Source: Motiliproteus sediminis
GTDB lineage: Bacteria; Pseudomonadota; Gammaproteobacteria; Pseudomonadales; Balneatricaceae
Reading direction: 5' to 3'
Assembly: GCF_017912535.1 (NCBI RefSeq)
Contig: NZ_JAERQK010000012.1
Location: 42,572-106,571, forward strand
DNA length: 64,000 bases
Positions 36,925 to 44,944 of this stretch are shown one piece after another. Position numbers and translations under genes: made by a program. Below the pieces are notes generated by a model, which saw only the letters and a program-made list of their open reading frames with translations, did not search any database and had not been told where the DNA came from. The number at the start of each line of letters is the position of its first letter. The stretch's first letter is position 1.

Positions 36925-38288
36925 CAGCCGTTGCTCCTGCCAGCGGACAGCACGAAGGCAGCCTGTTGCAACAGGCGAACCCAGTGGGAGGGGCGCAGGT
37001 ACCAACGCCAATGGTGACGCAGATGATGCCGGGCAAAGCCCGCACGGAGATAGAACCCCCGATAGAGACGCTGCTGCCAGCGAAGATGGCGCTGTCGCTC
37101 GGGCGAATCCCCGGCACGGTAATGGGAACCGCCTTCAGAGCCCGGCGTCACCGCCAGTTGAATCTCGGGATAGCTGGTAAACAGCTGCACCTGCACGTAA
37201 TCCAACGGCTGACGCCGCAACCAGCCCCGGGTGGTTTGGTGCTGGTCAGCCGTCTCCCCCGGCATCCCAGTCATCAGCAGCGCCAACGCACCGATCCCAT
37301 GCTGCTGTAACCGCTGCAGTCCGGACTCGCAGAGTTCACGCCAGCTGGACTCGGACCGGTGTTTGCCAATAGCCTGCGCCAACGACGAATCCGCGGTTTC
37401 GATACCCAGCTTGAGTAGGACCGCCCCCGCCCCGGCTGCCAATGCCACCCGCGCCTCGTCAAGCTCGTCTGGCCGGGCGTTGGCGACCCAAGGGAAATCC
37501 CAGCCCCGCTGGGCGATCCCGTCACAGAGCGCACGTAGATGGGCGGGACTGCAGAACAGGGTATCGTCTTCAAACACGATCCCTTCCGCACCCGCCTGCA
37601 ACTGCACCGCGATATCGTCCAGCACGGCACCAACGCGGCGGCGGCGCAACCGGCTGCCACTGGACTTGCGCACCACATCAGTACAGTGATCACAGGCGTA
37701 GGGGCAGCCCCAGGCCGTTTGTACGTAGCCCCATCGGCGCACCACACGCCCGCGGACCGGAAGAGGAAAGGGGTAATGATCCAGTTGATCCATCGATACG
37801 CTCAACCTCGGCAACTGATCGGGGTCGTCCACCAGCACGCGCTGGTAGCGCTTACCCTGAATCAGTCGGGGCGCCGGCTGCAGCAGCGCCACGACGACTC
37901 CTGCCAGCGCCAGCTCAAACTCCCCTTCAAGGATGCAGTCCCACGGACCGACACCGGCGCTGTCGCGGTAGTGATAGGCTTGCTGACCTACCGCTACCGT
38001 CTTGGCACCCAGAGAACCTGCCCAGCGGGCCAGCGCAGCCGCTTCTTCCAAGCACTCGCTCTGGCCCATCACCACCACCACTGAAGGGTGCCAGTCCAGC
38101 TCTGGCGGCGTTGAACGAACCCACTGATCCCACAACTGACAACTCAGCCCCGCGCGCTCGAGGCCCGCTTGGGCGTACAACAAACTGAGGGGGGGATGCC
38201 GATGACGAGGGTGCGCCGCTGCCTTCCGGCTCTGGGCACGAACCAACAGCACCCCTTTGCTCGCATCTTGCAAGTGAGTATTCACCAA
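36924..38288 (-). CDS. B12-binding-domain radical SAM protein
   Basis: A 454-aa protein. The N-terminal part (residues 10-150) is a cobalamin-binding-like Rossmann domain (LLYAQAGLERAGL, VVVVMGQSECLEEAAALARW). The radical SAM core has CPYACDHC (CX3CX2C for the [4Fe-4S] cluster), the SAM-binding FEDDTLF and GIETADSSLAQAIGK. The start is TTG 38288 or GTG 38285, three bases from the ResB stop. The substrate is unknown. Its place between resB and a GT9 gene suggests modification of a lipid, glycan or peptide linked to the cytochrome system. Confidence 0.88.
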   Translation of the reverse strand: MVNTHLQDASKGVLLVRAQSRKAAAHPRHRHPPLSLLYAQAGLERAGLSCQLWDQWVRSTPPELDWHPSVVVVMGQSECLEEAAALARWAGSLGAKTVAVGQQAYHYRDSAGVGPWDCILEGEFELALAGVVVALLQPAPRLIQGKRYQRVLVDDPDQLPRLSVSMDQLDHYPFPLPVRGRVVRRWGYVQTAWGCPYACDHCTDVVRKSSGSRLRRRRVGAVLDDIAVQLQAGAEGIVFEDDTLFCSPAHLRALCDGIAQRGWDFPWVANARPDELDEARVALAAGAGAVLLKLGIETADSSLAQAIGKHRSESSWRELCESGLQRLQQHGIGALALLMTGMPGETADQHQTTRGWLRRQPLDYVQVQLFTSYPEIQLAVTPGSEGGSHYRAGDSPERQRHLRWQQRLYRGFYLRAGFARHHLRHHWRWYLRPSHWVRLLQQAAFVLSAGRSNG

Positions 38289-38289
38289 C

Positions 38290-39297
38290 TCAATGCTCCC
38301 CGCGCTGCCATGACGTCCGATTAAACTTGCTCCAGAAGTGCCAACCGATGCTCAACACCGCGAGCAAACAGGCAGCGAGCATCCAGTAGCGGGTTTGGTC
38401 GTAGTAAACGGTGTAACCCATCCAGGTATTCAGCCCTTGAAAAACCAAAGTACCACCTCCAATCTCAAGTTCATCACCCGCGTTCATCTCATGACGCTGG
38501 TCACCCAAGCGCACCACCAAGTAGTACTCTTCTGGCGTTCTGTAGGTCGAGGGCTCCGTTTTACTGAGGATTTCTTCATCAAACTCTAACTGTATCCATA
38601 ACCTTTGTTCACTGCCCGGAAGCTGCCATTCAACCGCCTGATTAAACTCATGCAGCGGCCACGCAGGCAGGTGCACTGATCCGATCGAAACCCTACCCGC
38701 GCGATCGCGCCAAATAAACTGCGGCGCAAACCCTTTATTAAACGAGGTGTAAAAACGGTACCCATGAGTAACCAGCGGTACCTGATCACCGATGATTGCC
38801 GTTTTCAGCGAGCCGTCTTCCGCGAGCCACTCGATCCTGTTGAAGGTATGCCGACGAATAGGGCCTGGCGCGTAGTTAATGTCGAAATCGACATTTCGAA
38901 AGCGCACTTGATCTGCACGCCCCCGATGTAACGGACCGGCCTGGATACCTTCTAGCTGACCGTCAAACCACTCACCGGTCGTGACTTCCGTCCAAGCTTT
39001 GAGGTTGGTCAACTGTCCGACTCCTGCAAGACCAACGAGCGCCAACAAAGACAAATGAAAAAGCAAAAGCGCGGGCTGCGCGCGAAAGCTGGGATTAGCA
39101 ATAATTGCTGCTGTTAGATTAAGAGCTAACGCCGCCAGTGGGATCGTCAAGAACACCCCATAAGTACTCGCGCGAAAGAGTTGTTCAGCCGAGTTGTAGG
39201 CATTGATAACCGCTACCAGTAACAGCAGCAGCAGAAAGAGAGTGAGTTTTAACGAAGCAGTCCAAGACAGCAAAGATTTGAGACGTTGTCTCAACAT
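38290..39297 (-). CDS. resB: ResB/Ccs1-like System II cytochrome c assembly protein
   Basis: A 335-aa protein. ATG 39297 overlaps the stop of the 11-heme gene (ATGA), so translation is coupled. Three N-terminal helices (LKLTLFLLLLLLVAVINAY, YGVFLTIPLAALALNL, ALLLFHLSLLALVGLAGVG) precede a beta-rich periplasmic domain and a final helix (YWMLAACLLAVLSIGWHFW), which is the ResB layout. ResB works with CcsA to bring apocytochrome and heme together. Its position directly after the 11-heme gene points to a dedicated assembly factor. Confidence 0.87.
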   Translation of the reverse strand: MLRQRLKSLLSWTASLKLTLFLLLLLLVAVINAYNSAEQLFRASTYGVFLTIPLAALALNLTAAIIANPSFRAQPALLLFHLSLLALVGLAGVGQLTNLKAWTEVTTGEWFDGQLEGIQAGPLHRGRADQVRFRNVDFDINYAPGPIRRHTFNRIEWLAEDGSLKTAIIGDQVPLVTHGYRFYTSFNKGFAPQFIWRDRAGRVSIGSVHLPAWPLHEFNQAVEWQLPGSEQRLWIQLEFDEEILSKTEPSTYRTPEEYYLVVRLGDQRHEMNAGDELEIGGGTLVFQGLNTWMGYTVYYDQTRYWMLAACLLAVLSIGWHFWSKFNRTSWQRGEH

Positions 39298-42071
39298 CAA
39301 GGGGGATCCTGGCAAGTATTCTTCATCCAATCGACATCATTATCATTGCTGTTAACGCCGCAATCTTGTGGCCGCCATTCGCCGCTTCGCCTCCAGTTTA
39401 CCACTCTAAGATAAGCGTTCTGGTAATAGGGCGCACAGGTAAACCCAGCGCTGCCATTGTTCCCGGGATTGCGGTTGGTGCCGACAGCAAGCCGCACCCC
39501 GTTTTCTTCGCACTCCGGTCCCACATCGTTAAGGTTGACCAAAAACGCCTTGTTTTTCCAACCGTGAGGAACCGCCACATGGCACCAGTTGCAGCGCAGT
39601 ACGTTGGTGCTATTTCCGGGAGTGATTTTATCCGCATGATAGGCGTGCAGGTCGCCTTTCTTCGAACCAAAGTCGTCATTATCATGAAAACCCGAGTCAC
39701 CTTGTGAGCCCGTACGGTAGCCGATGTTATGACACTTAAAGCAAAGCGTGTCGCTCGGTGGCGCGGCCGTTCCCGGCTCCCAGGGACCCTTGAGAATAAA
39801 CGGGTTCTCCGACCCGTGCGGCCCCCAGGGCTTACCACTAGCCGGAGCTGAACCGCCGTTGGCAGTGTTGGTGCCATGGCAGTCACTACAGTACATCGTC
39901 TGAGTACCGACCCCCGCGTTAAACGGTGGGTACCAGTTATTTGATATGTCGGTATTGCCCGGCCCGCGAATGGGACCGGTACGCCCCGTCGGCCCGACCA
40001 CTGGGTGCCAGGAACGGTGGTTGTTGGTAGTGCTCTCTACCCCCCAGTTGGGCCCGGTCGCGGTGCCTTCGGCCAGATGATTGGCGCCGCCGTACTTGGT
40101 GCTTCCATCGGGCGCCATAAACTCCATCGCCTGATTGGTTTCCGGCACCGAACTGGTAAAGCCGTTGTTGTTGAGCGAACCGCCATTGGCCAGCGGGCGC
40201 AACTCCGGCGGCTCGTTACCGTAACCGAAGTGGGAGTGGCACTTCATACACACTTGATACTCACGGGTCACGTAGGTGGCGGTATCCCGATTGATCAGTG
40301 GATCACTTTCGGCTGGCGGCGAGCTGCGCGAATCAAGGGGCGGGGCCCCCCGAAGCTCGGTAAACGAAAACAGGTTGCCGGCGTCAGCCTCGCGGTAATA
40401 GCCCTGGCTGGCCCAATTGGCCGGGTCCGGTTCCCATTCGGGTGACCCATAGTCAGGCTCAACGCCATACGCTCCCGCCAACACTCCAGAGGCCAAGTTA
40501 GTGTGTAGCACACCGTCGTCATGGGTGTGGGTGGCCTGGTCATCGTTGGCACCAGCCAGATCAGGATCCTCCCAGAAGTAGCGGGTTTTCTTGACCCGGT
40601 GCGGGTTATGACAATCGGTGCATTCGACGTGCCGCCCCCCGGATGGCTGTTGCGACATCTGCGCCAGGGAGGCCGGCGGCTCGTAGAAGTCGGCGTCGGC
40701 GATGCGGTGCACCTCTTGACTGCTGTTCTCCTGGTCTTTGGTCAGGATCGGCATGTGATAATTGAGTTCGAAATCGGACTTGATGTTCGGCACGCCAAAG
40801 TTGCTCAACGTCTGCCCCACCAGGGTCTGACGATCATTAGAGTGACACTGGTAGCAGGTGCTCTCAACGGCCGAATCACTCTGGTCGGCATTGCCGCCGA
40901 TCAGAGCCTGATTGCGGGAGCCGGAGGGACGATCAATGCCGCTGCCGCCAATCCCTTCACGCAACAGTCGACGGCTACCCTGCACCGAGTGGGTATCGTG
41001 GCAATTGAGGCACGCCGCCTGCCAGACTTTGATCCCCGGGAAGAACTCCCGCAACTCGGTGGGATTGGCCCCCTGATCGCCGCTGTTGGCATACTCGTAG
41101 TTGGCCACATCTTCACGTGCATGGGCCGACTGTGCCCAACCCGCCTTATCGTGGCAGGCCAGACAGATGATATCGCCGCCGTCCGGTGCGACTGGATTGC
41201 CGCTGCCCGCCGGATTAAAAACGAAATTGGTGAACGGCCCACTGGTCTGGTCGGGGTTGGGCACCACCGTCAGTGGGTCCATCTGGAACCGGTTAACCCG
41301 CAGGAATTTGGCGTTGATCGACTCACCGCCGTAGTTGCCGGCATCGCGAATATGGGGATCATGGCAGGTGGTGCACTGCAGCTGCCCGCCGTCGAGCGGC
41401 ATCAGCGGTCGGGTATCACCCGAGACCCGGGTGCGAATATGCAGGCTGCCGTTGAGGTTCGGATCGCTGCTCACCATGGTGTCCGTTGCCGGATCACGCA
41501 GCTCACCATCGGCGGCGGCCAGAGCAGAGTTGTAGGTAAAGGAGATCGGGTGATCGTTACGAAGATCGACGCCCAGGCGGCGAGTAAAACCGGAGGTTAC
41601 CGCCGGGTCGTTGTTGCTCAAGCGCCCGCCGGGCATGGTGCCGTCAAAATCGGGATCGCTCGACTGCATATCGATGGTTTGATTCGACTGGCCATTCAGC
41701 ACGCCGACCGCACCGAGCGCCAGGGTACCGTCATGACAGGAGAGACACAGCTTTGAGGTCCCACCCGGTTCGGCGGCCATATCCGTGGCGTCCATCGAGG
41801 TGGAGTCGTACATGGTGTAGGTAGCAGTACTGCTGACCTGGCGGTTCCACAACGGCGCGACGATACCGAGTTCCGCTGCGGTTTTCGCCGCATGCGGCGT
41901 GTGGCAGAACACACACACCTGAGACTCGCTGACCGCGCGGGTATCACCGGGGCCGCTCGCCGACAGGTTGTGCTTGGTATTGCGGATATCGGAGATCCGG
42001 CCCGCCTCAACCGTCGCCGCCCACAAGGCAAGTAAAGCTGCGGCTACAACGCCAAACCGCCGGTCGATCAC
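39297..42071 (-). CDS. Undecaheme c-type cytochrome with OmcE-like N-terminal domain
   Basis: A 924-aa exported protein with signal peptide ATVEAG. Eleven CXXCH sites lie at 53, 109, 233, 303, 354, 406, 484, 608, 728, 777 and 827. Residues 27-310 repeat the pattern of the tetraheme cytochrome at 15973: NTKHNL, CVFCHTPH, CLSCHDG, NDHPISF, CTTCHDPH, CLACH. Seven further hemes follow, with long low-heme stretches (about 490-600 and 613-725), and the C-terminus has four extra Cys residues (C854, C879, C904, C920). It is preceded by an NHL lipoprotein gene with an 8-base gap and followed by resB. It is a probable cell-surface or extracellular terminal reductase or filament-associated cytochrome. 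Confidence 0.9.
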   Translation of the reverse strand: MIDRRFGVVAAALLALWAATVEAGRISDIRNTKHNLSASGPGDTRAVSESQVCVFCHTPHAAKTAAELGIVAPLWNRQVSSTATYTMYDSTSMDATDMAAEPGGTSKLCLSCHDGTLALGAVGVLNGQSNQTIDMQSSDPDFDGTMPGGRLSNNDPAVTSGFTRRLGVDLRNDHPISFTYNSALAAADGELRDPATDTMVSSDPNLNGSLHIRTRVSGDTRPLMPLDGGQLQCTTCHDPHIRDAGNYGGESINAKFLRVNRFQMDPLTVVPNPDQTSGPFTNFVFNPAGSGNPVAPDGGDIICLACHDKAGWAQSAHAREDVANYEYANSGDQGANPTELREFFPGIKVWQAACLNCHDTHSVQGSRRLLREGIGGSGIDRPSGSRNQALIGGNADQSDSAVESTCYQCHSNDRQTLVGQTLSNFGVPNIKSDFELNYHMPILTKDQENSSQEVHRIADADFYEPPASLAQMSQQPSGGRHVECTDCHNPHRVKKTRYFWEDPDLAGANDDQATHTHDDGVLHTNLASGVLAGAYGVEPDYGSPEWEPDPANWASQGYYREADAGNLFSFTELRGAPPLDSRSSPPAESDPLINRDTATYVTREYQVCMKCHSHFGYGNEPPELRPLANGGSLNNNGFTSSVPETNQAMEFMAPDGSTKYGGANHLAEGTATGPNWGVESTTNNHRSWHPVVGPTGRTGPIRGPGNTDISNNWYPPFNAGVGTQTMYCSDCHGTNTANGGSAPASGKPWGPHGSENPFILKGPWEPGTAAPPSDTLCFKCHNIGYRTGSQGDSGFHDNDDFGSKKGDLHAYHADKITPGNSTNVLRCNWCHVAVPHGWKNKAFLVNLNDVGPECEENGVRLAVGTNRNPGNNGSAGFTCAPYYQNAYLRVVNWRRSGEWRPQDCGVNSNDNDVDWMKNTCQDPP

Positions 42072-42079
42072 TTAATACC

Positions 42080-43153
42080 TCATCCGGGGTTACCCAGGTA
42101 CTGAAAAATGGAGATTCGTCCGTTCATCATGTCGGCCACGTAAATACGATCCCTGGCATCCGTCCACACCCCGGACGGCAGATAAAAGCGCCCCGAGGAG
42201 AATCCCGGGCCTCCAATCGGTAGCAACAAGCGACCTTGCTGGTTGAACACCAGCAAGTGGTCGTAGTAGGACTCCACCACGTACAAGTTCCCATCACTGT
42301 CCAGCGCTACCCCTTTGGGCCGCGTCAGGTTGCCCACGTAGAGTCCGCGTTCACCGATCACGTTAAACACCCGACCCTCGATGCCCACTACCTGAACACG
42401 CGCATTGAGCACATCGGCAATAAACAGCTTGCCGTCGCGATAGCTCATGTAAACCGGCGCGTTGAACTCACCTACCCCGTCACCCTGCTGGCCGATGCTG
42501 TCGATCAGGTTGCCGTCAAAGTCAAACACCTTGACGTCATGGGCCCGGGTATCGGCCACAAAAACCAGTTGGTACTCGGGCGCCACCACCACACCGGTGG
42601 GCCGTTTCAGCACCCCGGCACCAAAGCGGGACTGCAGCTCGCCGCTTTGGCTGTCCAGTACGAACACCTCTCCGAGTTCAGAGTCCGCCACCAGCAGACG
42701 CCCTTCCGGCGCCAGGGCGATACCCGTAGGTGCCACATAGTTGACCTTATCGGTCAGACTATACCAAATATCCATAGTTCCTTGCGCTTCGTCGAAGACG
42801 AACACTGCGCTGGAACCGACATCGGTAACGTAGATCCGCCCGTCGGGACCGGTGACACCACTTTGCGGGCGGCGCAGTACTTTCGGCTCCGGCTCGTCCA
42901 GGCCCACGCCCGCGAGCACTTCAAGGAAACTGCGGAATCCGCTTTTGACGTCATCGGCTGCAGAGATGAAATTGTTTTCCCCAATAAGGTCGCCAATATA
43001 AACAATGCGCGCCGGGGCTGGAGGGTCCGGCCAGACCAAACGGTTCTCCCGCGGGGCCTGGGGCATCTCGAAGGTCATGATTTTAGCTGCGGGAGTGCAC
43101 CCCAGAGTCAGCCAGGCCAACAGGGTAACGAGTAATCCTTTTGACGCGTTCAT
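42080..43153 (-). CDS. NHL-repeat beta-propeller lipoprotein
   Basis: A 357-aa lipoprotein (lipobox LTLGCTPA). A short neck is followed by about six NHL blades (GVTGPDGRIYVTD, GIALAPEGRLLVADS, GVVVAPEYQLVFVAD, KLFIADVLNARVQVV, GVALDSDGNLYVVES, GVWTDARDRIYVADMMNGRISIFQ). It is paralogous to the protein at 28266. It lies between the short triheme gene and the 11-heme gene in one operon. It may be a periplasmic or surface scaffold for cytochrome secretion or filament assembly. Confidence 0.9.
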   Translation of the reverse strand: MNASKGLLVTLLAWLTLGCTPAAKIMTFEMPQAPRENRLVWPDPPAPARIVYIGDLIGENNFISAADDVKSGFRSFLEVLAGVGLDEPEPKVLRRPQSGVTGPDGRIYVTDVGSSAVFVFDEAQGTMDIWYSLTDKVNYVAPTGIALAPEGRLLVADSELGEVFVLDSQSGELQSRFGAGVLKRPTGVVVAPEYQLVFVADTRAHDVKVFDFDGNLIDSIGQQGDGVGEFNAPVYMSYRDGKLFIADVLNARVQVVGIEGRVFNVIGERGLYVGNLTRPKGVALDSDGNLYVVESYYDHLLVFNQQGRLLLPIGGPGFSSGRFYLPSGVWTDARDRIYVADMMNGRISIFQYLGNPG

Positions 43154-43173
43154 TGCCTCTCCTTGACGCCCGC

Positions 43174-43572
43174 TTACCAGCGTGAGGGGCCGGAGGTTTC
43201 GTGACCTCCGTAGATACGGGTTTTGAGCCCGGGACGGCCAGAGTGGCAGCGATCACAATGTTCTACGCTCCAGGCAATCTCGTTGTTGTGACACATGCCA
43301 CAGTACTGCCCGTCGATGATCTTACCCATGGTGATGTCGTTACTGCCGGCACGCATCTCGAAGCCCAACTCAAAATGGCACACCTTGCAACGGAAGCGGA
43401 TACGGTGAAACCAGTGCGGGAAGATCACCGGTCGCATACCGTTCTTCTCGGCATACTTGTTTAGCACCACATCCGCGTACTCCGCCCGTGAAGGCAGCGC
43501 GACCAATAGCAAGGCCACCGCCATCAGCGGACCCCACAGACGAGATGCAGCAATTTGGCGAATACCCATCAA
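43174..43572 (-). CDS. c7-type triheme cytochrome
   Basis: A 132-aa protein with signal cleavage after PSRA (residue 30). The block FPHWFHRIRFRCKVCH carries heme site 1 (62-66); CGMCH (91-95) and CDRCH (106-110) are sites 2 and 3. It is nearly identical in plan to the protein at 12504. It overlaps the end of the preceding triheme gene by four bases (ATGA type). It should be a soluble periplasmic electron carrier. Confidence 0.92.
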   Translation of the reverse strand: MMGIRQIAASRLWGPLMAVALLLVALPSRAEYADVVLNKYAEKNGMRPVIFPHWFHRIRFRCKVCHFELGFEMRAGSNDITMGKIIDGQYCGMCHNNEIAWSVEHCDRCHSGRPGLKTRIYGGHETSGPSRW

Positions 43573-44195
43573 TTGACCACCTCCTGCTCCATCACCGGCG
43601 GATAGACACGGCCAGGCCCCTCCTGCGCACCAAAATTGCCGCGAAAAGAGTTGCGCTCAACGCTGTGACAACGACGACACTCGGTCAATGGGAAAGCAAC
43701 CGCACCGTGACAGCGCCCACAGTATTCGCCTGACAAAATGGCGAACATATTCACCGGATTGGCGCCGGACTTCTTGACGAACAGGTGATCATGGCAGTTG
43801 CTACAGTCCAGCCACTGGGTGTGAGCCCGGTGAGGGAAACGGACATAGGGCATGGTGCTGGTCTGGTCCATGATAATGTCCAGATCGAGAACTTCGATAT
43901 GGGTATCGGGAAAGAGATTGGTACGGGGAACGATAACCCCGCTTTCCAGCGCCCTGACCCAGTCCACCTGATTCCCGGTATCAGGGTTGTCCATCGGAAA
44001 ACCCTCAAAGGCATCGCCCGGCCATTGCAGCTCCCCAATGGCAGGATTACCCGGATCATGCAAACCATCATTTTCGAAGCGTTTCCAGCGCTCCTTCTTT
44101 TTCCCTTCCTCGGCGCCACTGCTCAGGGACAGAGCCAATAGTGCCATGCCTACCAGAGAAACGAGCCCGGCTCGGCTGATTCTGCCAACGATCAA
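43569..44195 (-). CDS. c7-type triheme cytochrome (long form)
   Basis: A 208-aa protein with a signal sequence (VGMALLALSLSSGAEE), a charged segment, the motif NDGLHDPGN, VDWVRALESGVIVPR, and a triheme module (FPHRAHTQW; CSNCH 131-135, CGRCH 159-163, CRRCH 173-177). It matches the C-terminal halves of the proteins at 11530 and 29450 but has no fused partner domain. It is the first gene of the operon that runs to the GT9 gene at 35689. Confidence 0.92.
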   Translation of the reverse strand: MIVGRISRAGLVSLVGMALLALSLSSGAEEGKKKERWKRFENDGLHDPGNPAIGELQWPGDAFEGFPMDNPDTGNQVDWVRALESGVIVPRTNLFPDTHIEVLDLDIIMDQTSTMPYVRFPHRAHTQWLDCSNCHDHLFVKKSGANPVNMFAILSGEYCGRCHGAVAFPLTECRRCHSVERNSFRGNFGAQEGPGRVYPPVMEQEVVN

Positions 44196-44216
44196 GACTT
44201 CAACACCTCAATCAAA

Positions 44217-44230
44217 TTGATGAAATTCAA
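44217..44230. promoter_or_regulatory. FNR/Anr-like box upstream of ubiT
   Basis: TTGATGAAATTCAA matches TTGAT-N4-ATCAA at nine of ten positions. The centre is about 141 bases before the ubiT start. The divergent triheme gene starts only 22 bases away, so activation at -41.5 would not fit that gene. An overlapping stretch at 44226-44244 (AATGATAATCA core) also resembles a Fur box. Confidence 0.4.
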
Positions 44231-44364
44231 TGATAATCAGTCGCATAACACGCGACAACCACCCGCAATCGATCCAGTTTACCCCAACCCCTGAAGCGGT
44301 GCTCTTTATTTAACCCCGCCCAGTTGGCATAATTGCGCTATTTTTGACCAGAAACGCGGACGTT

Positions 44365-44886
44365 ATGCTCAAATTACCTGCTCTTCCACTGCCGACACTT
44401 CCTCTCCCGAGCCTGCCTGCACCGCGCCAGCTGGTGCAACGCCTGCCGCTGCTGATGGCTACTCAGGCGCGACGGATTCCCTTCAGCGTGCAGCGCCGAC
44501 TGCTGGAGGAAAGCATGTCCCGTGCATTCCAGGAACCACTGGACGATGGCGATTTCGACTTCCTGCAAGATCGCTGGCTCAAGGTCGAGATCAGCGACAT
44601 CGGCCTGGCCTGGTTCATCACCTATGATGAAGACCGCCTGCTGGTCGCGCGTGACGAGCAAGCCGACGCCACCATCCGTGGCAATCTCAAAGAGTTTCTG
44701 TTGCTGGCCTCGCGCAGCGAAGACCCTGACACCCTGTTCTTCCAGCGCCGCCTGATGATCGAAGGGGATACCGAAGTGGGGCTGGAAGCAAAGAACCTGA
44801 TGGATGGTGTCGATCACGACAACCTGCCAGCTGCCATCAAAATGATCCTGACCCGCTGTGCGGATCTGGCTCAACGCTTTTTCTGA
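44365..44886 (+). CDS. ubiT: UbiT, SCP2-domain lipid carrier for anaerobic ubiquinone synthesis
   Basis: A 173-aa protein; ATG 44365 is preferred to an in-frame TTG at 44344. It has an SCP2-like domain with the UbiT-specific segments FQEPLDDGDFDFLQDRWL, ISDIGLAWFIT and DPDTLFFQRRLMIEGDTEVG, and KNLMDGVD. UbiT binds ubiquinone intermediates and is needed with UbiU and UbiV to make ubiquinone without oxygen. ubiV and ubiU are encoded on the opposite strand just beyond a shared terminator. The N-terminus is proline/leucine-rich. Confidence 0.94.
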   Translation: MLKLPALPLPTLPLPSLPAPRQLVQRLPLLMATQARRIPFSVQRRLLEESMSRAFQEPLDDGDFDFLQDRWLKVEISDIGLAWFITYDEDRLLVARDEQADATIRGNLKEFLLLASRSEDPDTLFFQRRLMIEGDTEVGLEAKNLMDGVDHDNLPAAIKMILTRCADLAQRFF

Positions 44887-44899
44887 TCAAGACAGCGAT

Positions 44900-44928
44900 A
44901 AAAAAACCGGCCTAAGGCCGGTTTTTTT
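44900..44928. terminator. Bidirectional terminator between ubiT and ubiV
   Basis: Stem CCGGCC-TAA-GGCCGG flanked by A7 on the left and T7 on the right, so it works in both directions for the convergent genes. Confidence 0.95.
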
Positions 44929-44944
44929 ATAACCAGTACAAGGC

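Noticed and set aside
40521..41756. 411-codon open frame on the plus strand
   Set aside because: It is antisense to the 11-heme cytochrome; the heme motifs, signal peptide and operon context support the minus strand.
44196..44216. FNR-like box at 44217 as activator of the divergent triheme operon
   Set aside because: At -41.5 the start point would fall inside the coding region of the triheme gene; the ubiT side is more plausible.
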